Shown one piece after another: positions 1 through 5,350 of a DNA stretch of 8,657 nt. Every line of letters starts with the position of its first letter. Position 1 is the first letter of the stretch. Source of the stretch: Caulobacteraceae bacterium (lineage in GTDB: Bacteria > Pseudomonadota > Alphaproteobacteria > Caulobacterales > Caulobacteraceae); the NCBI GenBank assembly GCA_004144935.1, contig SDZP01000134.1, positions 1 through 8,657 of the forward strand. Direction: 5' to 3'. Made by a program: the position numbers and the translations under genes. The notes under the pieces are model-generated. The model did no database searches. It was not told the origin of the DNA and was given only the letters and a program-made list of their open reading frames with translations.

Positions 1-1079
1 TCTGCCTGCTGCTCTGCCTGATCGCCGGGGCCGGGGCGCTGATCATGTACTATGTGGCGGGCGGGGACTGGTCGCCCTGGGCGGCCAAGCACCTGCTGCG
101 TTACGGCCTGTTTTTCCTGATCATGATCTTCCTGTCGATGATCGACCTGCGGGTCTGGTTCTTCTTCGCCTACCCAGTCTACATCATCGGCCTGATCCTT
201 CTGGTCGGGGTCGAGGTGGCGGGGGACGTGGCCAAGGGAGCCCAGCGCTGGCTGGTCATCGGTCCGCTGCGCTTCCAGCCGTCTGAAATCATGAAGATCG
301 GCATCGTGCTGGCCCTGGCCCGCTTCTACCACGGGGTCTCGGCCGAGAGCGCGCGATTCAGCTGGTGGCTGCTGATCCCGCTGCTGATGATCGGGGCGCC
401 GACCCTGCTGGTCGCCCACCAGCCGGACCTCGGCACCGCCATCCTGATCGGGGCGACGGGCGTTGCGGTGATGGTCCTGGCCGGGCTCGACTGGCGGCTG
501 ATCGTCGGCGGCGTGGTCGCCACCCTGGCCGCCCTGCCGCCCTTCATCTTCTTCGTCCTGCAGGAGTATCAGCGAAAGCGGATCCTGACCTTCCTGGAGC
601 CCGAGAAGGACCCCAGCGGCGACGGCTACCATATCCTGCAGTCCAAGATCGCCCTGGGCTCTGGCGGCTTCCTCGGCAAGGGGCTGGGGCTGGGCAGCCA
701 GAGCCAGCTCGACTACCTGCCCGAGAAGCACACCGACTTCATCTTCGCGGCCCTGTCCGAGCAGCTGGGCTTCCTGGGCGGGGCCGCCGTACTGCTGCTC
801 TATGCCGGGATCATCTTCATGGCCTTGCGCATCGCCTCGATGAGCCACAGCCACTTCGGCCGTCTCGGCTCGGCGGGCGTGACGGCGACCTTCGCGCTGT
901 ATGTGCTGATCAACGGCGCCATGGTCATGGGCATGGCCCCCGTCGTCGGCGTGCCGATGCCGCTGCTCTCCTATGGCGGCACGGTCATGATGACGGTGAT
1001 GATCGGCTTCGGCCTGGTCCTTTCGACCCGCGTCCACCGCTACAGCGAAGTGACCAGCGGCCGCGGCAGCCTGCTCTAG
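1..1079 (+). CDS. rodA: Rod shape-determining protein RodA, SEDS peptidoglycan glycosyltransferase (5' end outside window)
   Basis: RodA is the SEDS-family polymerase that, with its class B penicillin-binding protein partner (PBP2), polymerises lipid II into glycan strands during lateral cell-wall synthesis; it is an integral inner-membrane protein. The reading frame is open from base 3, before the first ATG at 45, and codes for a hydrophobic stretch (CLLLCLIAGAGALI) matching the usual first RodA membrane segment, so the true start lies left of the window; about 358 residues are visible and perhaps 20-30 are missing. Repeated hydrophobic segments run the whole length. Family signatures are present: LPEKHTDFIFA near 720-750, whose Asp (codon 735-737) corresponds to the essential extracytoplasmic aspartate of RodA proteins, and the C-terminal VGVPMPLLSYGGT block near 943-983, followed by a last helix and a short basic tail ending in TAG. 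The SYGGT and HTDFIF combination favours RodA over FtsW. Earlier mreBCD/pbp2 genes are likely upstream but not seen. Confidence 0.95.
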   Translation, partial: CLLLCLIAGAGALIMYYVAGGDWSPWAAKHLLRYGLFFLIMIFLSMIDLRVWFFFAYPVYIIGLILLVGVEVAGDVAKGAQRWLVIGPLRFQPSEIMKIGIVLALARFYHGVSAESARFSWWLLIPLLMIGAPTLLVAHQPDLGTAILIGATGVAVMVLAGLDWRLIVGGVVATLAALPPFIFFVLQEYQRKRILTFLEPEKDPSGDGYHILQSKIALGSGGFLGKGLGLGSQSQLDYLPEKHTDFIFAALSEQLGFLGGAAVLLLYAGIIFMALRIASMSHSHFGRLGSAGVTATFALYVLINGAMVMGMAPVVGVPMPLLSYGGTVMMTVMIGFGLVLSTRVHRYSEVTSGRGSLL

Positions 1080-1112
1080 GATTGAGCGCGTTGCGGTCGC
1101 CGCATCATCGTC

Positions 1113-1141
1113 GAGAAAACTACAAGCCTCGTCAAAGGCTT
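1113..1141 (-). terminator. Possible weak terminator for the - strand gene
   Basis: AAGCCT (1124-1129) pairs with AGGCTT (1136-1141) around a 6-base loop. Read on the - strand, the stem is followed by GTAGTTTTCTC, a short T-rich stretch, which gives it a terminator-like shape. The stem is only 6 bp, the T run only 4, and it lies about 260 bases beyond the stop codon of the - strand gene, so this is tentative. On the + strand the stem is not followed by a T run and would serve rodA poorly. Confidence 0.25.
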
Positions 1142-1144
1142 AGA

Positions 1145-1162
1145 AATATGTCTAGACATATT
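1145..1162. repeat. 18-bp perfect inverted repeat AATATGTCTAGACATATT
   Basis: The sequence equals its own reverse complement over 18 bases with no central spacer; the symmetry stops at 1144/1163. It lies 65 bases after the rodA stop, in the most AT-rich part of the gap. A perfect palindrome without spacer is more typical of a dimeric regulator's operator than of an RNA hairpin, but no promoter or gene start is next to it, so its role is unknown. The TCTAGA core does not match any alphaproteobacterial operator that I can name with confidence. Confidence 0.6.
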
Positions 1163-1399
1163 CACCGGCGATATTCAACGAAACATCGAACAGCGGCAAA
1201 CGCCGGAGGCCGCGTAGACCCGCCGACGTCACAACGCGTCAACATTCCCCGCCCGGCGCCTACGCCCTGTCAACGCCGGCGCCAACGCTCACAGCCTCCG
1301 CCGCAACCGAAATATCACGCCCGTTCAAGGGCTTCCGGCGAAAATCGTCTTCCCTCGGCTCGATCGCCGTATAATCGTAGACCGCTTCGATAGCCGGCC

Positions 1400-2623
1400 T
1401 CAGGCCGCTGATCGGGCGGCAGTCAAAGGCGCGCCCCGCACGGCCGCATGGGTCATGCCCGCCACCTCGGCGACCGCAAAGTAGTCGTCGGACGGCAGGC
1501 CCTGGACGGCCAGGGCCGGCGCCAGTCCCCGCGCCTGACGGCCGAAGTCGAGCAGGCTGGCGGCAAGCTTGGAGGCGTCGCTGGTCAGCTCGGAGGCGTC
1601 CATGGTCACCCCGGCAAGCCTCGCTCCGCGAAGGGGCTCCAGGGCGTCCTTGGCCAGGCCGCCGCGTACGAAGACGCCCCGGGTCAGGGTGCGCAACAGG
1701 CCGACCACCTCGATCAGCCGCCCGGGCGGCGTGCCACGGTCGACATCGTTGAGCTCGACCAGCAGGCCGGTCCGCGCCAGGTCCGGCGCCTGACCGGCGG
1801 CGGCGATCAGCATGCCGCGACCCTTGCGGGCCATCATGGTGCGGAAGGAGGCAGGCAGGATCAGCGGCGTGCGGACCCGGTCCTGGTCGGCCGGCAGGAA
1901 GAGGGCGCCGTAGTCGATGGTCGCCTGATCGATCTGCTCCAGCTCGTCGTCGCTCAGCTTGACCAGCTGGCGCGCCGCGAACACCCGGCCGCTGGCCTCG
2001 TCGGTGACGGTCGGCTCGAGGCGAAGGGCGGCGGTGACCTGATGGCGCAGGCTGATCAGGTGCTCCAGCGCAAAATCGACCCGCAGCCGGGCCCCGCTGG
2101 CGGTGACGAAGGAGACGGGGTTGCGTCGGGCCTCCTCGCGCGGATCGATGCCCAGCCGGTGCGGCGAGTCGGGCGTGTCCTCGGTGCGGCGGGCGACGGC
2201 GACGATCCTCGGGTCCAGTTCGACGCAGCGCAGTTCGTCGGCCGTCACGTCGACGACCGTGCGGATCTTGAGCTGCGAGGGTTTGGCCTCGCCCAGGAAA
2301 TGGGTCAGCACCTCTTCCAGGATACGCAGGGCGACGGCCTGGGCAGCGGCGCCGTGCTCGCTGGTCATGGCGATCAGGAAGTCGGTGTCGCCGATCCGCT
2401 GAAACAGGTCCCCCGGCTGCAGGTGCTCGGCCATGCGCCGCTGGACATAGGCCCAGACGGAAGCCCGATTTCGCTCCCAGCGGTCGCCGACCTTGTCGCG
2501 CACCGCCTCGACGCTGATCACGGTGATACCGCCACGCGCGGCGAGTTCAGCGCCGGCCACGCGCTCGAGAACGGCGGCGACATCGGCGGCGGCGATGCGG
2601 TCGAGGGGCGTCTGGATCGTCAC
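1400..2623 (-). CDS. Hypothetical protein, probable degenerate GGDEF-EAL domain protein
   Basis: A 407-residue soluble protein with no signal peptide or membrane segment. Residues about 33-110 read like the second half of a GGDEF domain: VWAYVQRRMAEHLQPGDLFQRIGDTDFLIAM (57-86) lines up with the usual helix followed by RxGGDEFxxxL, but the signature is GDTDF (78-82), so the metal- and GTP-binding residues are lost. The C-terminal half resembles an EAL fold: a strand-helix pattern from LILPASF, then LLVELNDVDRG where EAL proteins have the lExtE strand, and AVQGLPSDDYFAVAEVAGMTHAAVRG like the final AegVE...G block; the catalytic EAL triplet and other metal ligands are not recognisable. I infer an enzymatically inactive c-di-GMP-type protein, perhaps a sensor or protein-interaction module. 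The start is GTG at 2623; no in-frame ATG lies upstream and no clear Shine-Dalgarno precedes it. Convergent with rodA, divergent from crcB. The gene is certain, the domain reading moderate. Confidence 0.8.
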   Translation of the reverse strand: MTIQTPLDRIAAADVAAVLERVAGAELAARGGITVISVEAVRDKVGDRWERNRASVWAYVQRRMAEHLQPGDLFQRIGDTDFLIAMTSEHGAAAQAVALRILEEVLTHFLGEAKPSQLKIRTVVDVTADELRCVELDPRIVAVARRTEDTPDSPHRLGIDPREEARRNPVSFVTASGARLRVDFALEHLISLRHQVTAALRLEPTVTDEASGRVFAARQLVKLSDDELEQIDQATIDYGALFLPADQDRVRTPLILPASFRTMMARKGRGMLIAAAGQAPDLARTGLLVELNDVDRGTPPGRLIEVVGLLRTLTRGVFVRGGLAKDALEPLRGARLAGVTMDASELTSDASKLAASLLDFGRQARGLAPALAVQGLPSDDYFAVAEVAGMTHAAVRGAPLTAARSAA

Positions 2624-2762
2624 TATGCGACAATCTGGCGCGTGGGCGCTTAACGCACCGTGTATGTGCCCGATTTGAGGAACAGATCCGCTGCGGAGCC
2701 GTGTGGACAGGCCTACGGAGGCGGGGGGATGCGCGAACCCCGGGTTTCGCTATAAGGCGCGG
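2624..2762. promoter_or_regulatory. Divergent intergenic region between the GGDEF-EAL-like gene and crcB
   Basis: The 139 bases must hold the start signals for the - strand gene and for the crcB-rluC unit. A small hairpin (GCGAACC 2733-2739 with GGTTTCGC 2743-2750, one bulged base) sits just before a -10-like box. I looked for a fluoride riboswitch, the common leader of crcB genes, and did not find its conserved core. No clear promoter was found for the - strand gene. Confidence 0.45.
2749..2756 (+). promoter_or_regulatory. Probable -10 element of the crcB-rluC promoter
   Basis: GCTATAAG matches 7 of 8 positions of the Caulobacter housekeeping-sigma -10 consensus GCTANAWC. If TATAAG (2751-2756) is the -12 to -7 hexamer, transcription would begin at about 2763, the A of the proposed crcB ATG, giving a leaderless or nearly leaderless mRNA. 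No good TTGACG-type -35 is found at the right distance, which lowers confidence. Confidence 0.35.
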
Positions 2763-3140
2763 ATGGACAAGCTGCTTCTGGTGGCCGCCGGCGGGGCGGC
2801 AGGCTCTGTGGCCCGGTATCTCATCGGGACCGTGACCACGCGTTGGGGCGGCTGGCCCTGGGGCACGCTGACCGTCAACATTCTGGGCGGCCTGATGATG
2901 GGGCTGCTGATCGGCAGTCTGGCGCTACGCGGCGGGGCCGACCAGGAGCGAATCCGGTTGCTGGCCGGGGTTGGCTTCCTCGGCGGCTTCACCACCTTCT
3001 CGGCCTTCTCGCTGGAGGTGGCCAATATGATCGAGCGTCGCGACCTGGCCGGCGCGGCGGGCTACAGCCTGGTGTCGGTGATCGCCTCGGTCGTCGCGGT
3101 GTTTATGGGGCTCATGCTGGCCCGGAGGGTTTTCGCGTGA
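2763..3140 (+). CDS. crcB: Fluoride ion channel CrcB/Fluc
   Basis: CrcB (Fluc) proteins are small inner-membrane channels that form antiparallel dimers and let fluoride leave the cytoplasm. From ATG 2763 the product is 125 residues, the normal family length, with four hydrophobic segments (about 4-24, 34-54, 66-90, 98-120). Signatures: GGAAGSVARY (10-19), GTLTVNILGG (34-43) with the pore asparagine N39, and GFLGGFTTFSAFSLE (71-85), whose F79 and F82 correspond to the two pore phenylalanines of the family. An in-frame GTG at 2703 would add 20 polar residues before the first membrane segment; ATG 2763 is preferred because it begins right before that segment, as in relatives, and directly follows a -10-like box. 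The stop overlaps the start of the pseudouridine synthase gene by four bases, implying co-transcription and translational coupling. Confidence 0.92.
   Translation: MDKLLLVAAGGAAGSVARYLIGTVTTRWGGWPWGTLTVNILGGLMMGLLIGSLALRGGADQERIRLLAGVGFLGGFTTFSAFSLEVANMIERRDLAGAAGYSLVSVIASVVAVFMGLMLARRVFA
3124..3129 (+). promoter_or_regulatory. Ribosome binding site for the pseudouridine synthase gene
   Basis: GGAGGG lies inside the last codons of crcB, seven bases before GTG 3137. It is the strongest Shine-Dalgarno nearby and decides the choice of the GTG start, which overlaps the crcB TGA. Confidence 0.75.
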
Positions 3141-4120
3141 GAGAGGTCAAATCGCTTGTGGTCGCCGACGGCGAGGATGGCAGCCGGCTGGATCGCTGGC
3201 TGCGTCGTCGCTGGCCGCACCTGGGCCAGATCCAGATCCAGAAGCTGACCCGCACCGGCCAGCTGCGTGTCGACGGTGGCCGCGCCAAGCCCGACACCCG
3301 CCTGGCCGCCGGCCAGATCGTGCGGGTGCCGCCGCTGCCCGACGCGCCGCCCGAGGGCGAGAAGAAGAAGATCAGCGACCGCGACGCCTCCTATGTCCGC
3401 TCCCTGGTGCTCTACGAGGACGACGAGGTCATCGCCCTGAACAAGCCGGCGGGCCTGGCGGTCCAGGGCGGCACCAAGACGCCGCACCATATCGACCGCC
3501 TGCTCTCGGCTTGGGGCGAGGGGCTGGAGCGGCCGCGGCTGGTCCACCGCCTCGACCGCGACACCTCGGGCGTCCTGATGCTGGGCAAGAGCCCCGGCGC
3601 GGCGGCCAAGCTGTCGGGCGCCTTCGCCAGACGGAAGGCCAAGAAGACCTACTGGGCGATCGTCTCGGGCAATCCCAAGCCTTCCGAAGGGGTCATCGAG
3701 CTGCCCCTGATGAAGACCGGCGTCGGCGACCGCGAACTGGTGGTGGCGGCCGATCCGAAGGACCCGCGCGGCGACCCGGCCGAGACCGAATACGTCACCC
3801 TGTCGCGCGCCGCCCACCGCGCCGCCTGGATGGCCCTGCGGCCGCACACCGGCCGCACCCACCAGCTGCGCGCCCACATGCAGGCCATCGGCCACCCGAT
3901 CCTGGGCGACCCGAAGTATTCCAACGACAAGAGCGCCGAACTGAGCGGCGGCATCAAGCTGCAGCTGCATGCCCGCCGGCTGGTCTGCCCGCACCCCAGC
4001 GGCGGCCTCATCGACGTGACCGCGCCGATCAGCCCCGAGCTGCGGGCCGGCTTCGAACGCTTCGGCTTCCACGAGTCGGAGATGGACGAGGACCCCTTCG
4101 TCCGGCGGCCGCGCCGCTAG
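3137..4120 (+). CDS. rluC: RluC/RluD-type 23S rRNA pseudouridine synthase (RluA family)
   Basis: Converts specific uridines of 23S rRNA to pseudouridine in the cytoplasm. The 327-residue product has an N-terminal S4 RNA-binding domain (about 16-63, beginning SRLDRWLRRRWP) and an RluA-type catalytic domain from about residue 90. The catalytic motif is RLVHRLDRDTSGVLM, with D140 as the expected nucleophilic aspartate; LRPHTGRTHQLRAHM (234-248) and GHPILGDPKYS are the other family blocks. Length and S4 domain fit RluC or RluD rather than the shorter RluA; RluC is the usual annotation for alphaproteobacterial homologues in this setting, but the target positions cannot be read from sequence alone. 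GTG 3137 overlaps the crcB TGA as GTGA and has GGAGGG seven bases upstream. The open frame continues leftward through crcB, but that part is a shadow. It converges on the DUF1501 gene with 3 bases between stops. Confidence 0.9.
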   Translation: MREVKSLVVADGEDGSRLDRWLRRRWPHLGQIQIQKLTRTGQLRVDGGRAKPDTRLAAGQIVRVPPLPDAPPEGEKKKISDRDASYVRSLVLYEDDEVIALNKPAGLAVQGGTKTPHHIDRLLSAWGEGLERPRLVHRLDRDTSGVLMLGKSPGAAAKLSGAFARRKAKKTYWAIVSGNPKPSEGVIELPLMKTGVGDRELVVAADPKDPRGDPAETEYVTLSRAAHRAAWMALRPHTGRTHQLRAHMQAIGHPILGDPKYSNDKSAELSGGIKLQLHARRLVCPHPSGGLIDVTAPISPELRAGFERFGFHESEMDEDPFVRRPRR

Positions 4121-4124
4121 CGGC
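4113..4124. repeat. 12-bp palindrome spanning two convergent stop codons
   Basis: GCCGCTAGCGGC is a perfect palindrome that contains the rluC TAG (4118-4120) and reaches the first base of the DUF1501 TAG complement (4124-4126). As RNA it could fold to a 4-bp stem with a CUAG loop on either strand. There is no following T run, so it is at best a weak bidirectional stop or attenuation signal, and may simply reflect two GCC-GC-TAG gene ends meeting. Confidence 0.35.
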
Positions 4125-5350
4125 TAGACCAGACCCAGGATCGGGGGCGCGTCGGCGCTGTCCGGGAAGACGGTCGTGTCCAGGGCCTTGCGGTCGACGC
4201 CCATGTGGTCGCGCAGCAGGCCCTTGAACAGGGCGCGGCTGTCGACGGTCGGGCGGGTGTCGCGGCCTTCGTAGAGGGCGTTCTCGCGCAGGGTCGGCCA
4301 GTCGCCGACGATGCCGCCGGACTTCAGGCCGCCGCCCAGCAGGATGGCTGTCGAGCCCGTCCCGTGATCGGTGCCGCCGGTCCCGTTGATGCGGGCGGTG
4401 CGGCCGAACTCGGTGGCGAAGACCACCACCGTCTTCGACCATTCGGCCCCCAGGCCGTCGCGCAGCCCTTCGGCCAGGGAGTCCAGGTAGAGCAGGCGAT
4501 TGGCCAACTGGCCCTGGGCGGCGCCCTGGTTGGCGTGGGTGTCGAAGCCCTCCGCCGACAGGGCGACCAGCTGCGGTCCGTTCGGCTGGGTCATGAAGCC
4601 GGCGATGGTCTGGCCGATGCGCTTGGCCGAGGCCTGGCCCTGGCGCTGCAGACCCGGCAGGCCGCCGCCGGCGTAGCCGGCCGGCGGTCCCTTCGCCATG
4701 CCCACGAGCGCGGTCCTGGCCATGGCCTCGGTCTCCAAGCCCTGCGCGAAGGCGGGACCGAGCAGGGGGTCGTCGGCGTAGAGGTCCATCAACAGGCCGG
4801 GCAGGCGGGGGCTTTTCTCGCTGGCGCGGCCGGGCGACCAGGCGCCCGTCTGCACCGGCCCGCGCAGGATCAGCGGCGAGGTGGCGCCGACCGACAGGGC
4901 AGGAACCTTGCGGTCGCCCATGGCGCCGAGGGCGCGGTTCATCCAGCCGCTGTCGGTGGCGTAGACGCCGGCGGCGCCGGTCTCCAGCACGTCCTGCGCC
5001 TCGAAATGGCTGCGGGCGCGGTCGGGACTGGCCATGGCCGGCACGATGCGGGCCTCCCCCTGTCCGGCCATGGCGTGGATGGCGGCCAGCGACGGGTGCA
5101 GGCTGAAAGTCCCGTCCAGGCGCAGGGCGGCATCAGGCGGGATGGCGATGCCCCGGCGCAGCCCGGCGTAGTCCGCATCGCCGATCGGCGGCGAGACGCT
5201 GAGACCGTCGAGCCCGCCCCGGCAGACGACGACGATCATCTTGTGGCCCGCCTGGACCTCGTCGGCGGAGGCGGCGCGACCCATGAAGGCGACCGACAGG
5301 CCGGCCCCGGCGGCCAGCAATGAGCGGCGGGTGAGGAAGGGAGTGGTCAT
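4124..5350 (-). CDS. DUF1501 family protein with Tat signal peptide
   Basis: A 408-residue exported protein of unknown function. The N-terminus MTTPFLTRRSLLAAGAGL has a twin-arginine motif (R8-R9), a hydrophobic stretch and a likely cleavage site after ASA (29), so a folded, probably cofactor- or metal-carrying protein should reach the periplasm. Family blocks: RGGLDGLS (44-51), HFEAQD (115-120), GFDTHANQ (D270, H272), ATEFGRT and NGTGGTDHGTGS (D328, H329). DUF1501 is, to my knowledge, grouped with the alkaline phosphatase/sulfatase-like fold, and the conserved Asp/His pairs fit metal ligands, but no substrate is known. The first ATG of the open frame is further upstream, inside the DUF1800 gene; ATG 5350 is chosen because it begins the signal peptide, overlaps the DUF1800 stop as ATGA, and has GGAG 11 bases upstream. 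Together with DUF1800 it forms a coupled two-gene unit. Confidence 0.9.
   Translation of the reverse strand: MTTPFLTRRSLLAAGAGLSVAFMGRAASADEVQAGHKMIVVVCRGGLDGLSVSPPIGDADYAGLRRGIAIPPDAALRLDGTFSLHPSLAAIHAMAGQGEARIVPAMASPDRARSHFEAQDVLETGAAGVYATDSGWMNRALGAMGDRKVPALSVGATSPLILRGPVQTGAWSPGRASEKSPRLPGLLMDLYADDPLLGPAFAQGLETEAMARTALVGMAKGPPAGYAGGGLPGLQRQGQASAKRIGQTIAGFMTQPNGPQLVALSAEGFDTHANQGAAQGQLANRLLYLDSLAEGLRDGLGAEWSKTVVVFATEFGRTARINGTGGTDHGTGSTAILLGGGLKSGGIVGDWPTLRENALYEGRDTRPTVDSRALFKGLLRDHMGVDRKALDTTVFPDSADAPPILGLV

Larger units (their letters stand above)
1080..1399. other. Convergent intergenic region with AT-rich dip
   Basis: This stretch separates the rodA stop from the convergently oriented degenerate GGDEF-EAL gene. 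By hand count the block 1141-1200 is about 40% G+C, far below the coding regions on either side; 1081-1140 is about 55%, and 1201-1260 climbs back to about 75%. It holds a 6-bp hairpin (1124-1141), an 18-bp perfect palindrome (1145-1162) and a lone TATAAT hexamer (1370-1375, + strand) without a matching -35. I see no tRNA and no convincing gene; an open frame from ATG 1148 to a stop ending at 1393 is arginine/proline-rich and looks like chance. Confidence 0.7.

Noticed and set aside
1370..1375. TATAAT hexamer as a + strand promoter
   Set aside because: No -35 match at 15-19 bases upstream, and it would drive antisense transcription into the 3' end of the convergent gene with no ORF or RNA recognised.
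365..1393. Long + strand frame overlapping rodA and running through the intergenic gap
   Set aside because: Arg/Pro/Gly-rich product typical of an out-of-frame reading of GC-rich DNA. The part after rodA (from ATG 1148) gives an 81-residue basic peptide with no recognisable motif and no ribosome binding site.
1395..1407. CGGCCT/AGGCCG inverted repeat at the stop of the - strand gene as terminator
   Set aside because: Five to six base pairs with a tiny loop and no T run on the - strand; common by chance in GC-rich DNA.
1448..2653. 401-codon + strand frame opposite the GGDEF-EAL-like gene
   Set aside because: Low-complexity Gly/Gln/Asp/His/Val product from the complementary strand; the - strand frame has coherent domain patterning and normal codon use.
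2654..2762. Fluoride riboswitch before crcB
   Set aside because: The GGGGAT-like stretch near 2724-2731 prompted a check, but the conserved pseudoknot pairing and the 3' CTGATGGCTCCTAC-like element are absent.
2843..3136. Upstream extension of the rluC reading frame into crcB
   Set aside because: Out-of-frame reading of crcB; the S4 domain starts just after GTG 3137, which has its own GGAGGG.
4205..5323. 372-codon + strand frame opposite DUF1501
   Set aside because: Antisense shadow; the - strand protein carries all DUF1501 signatures.
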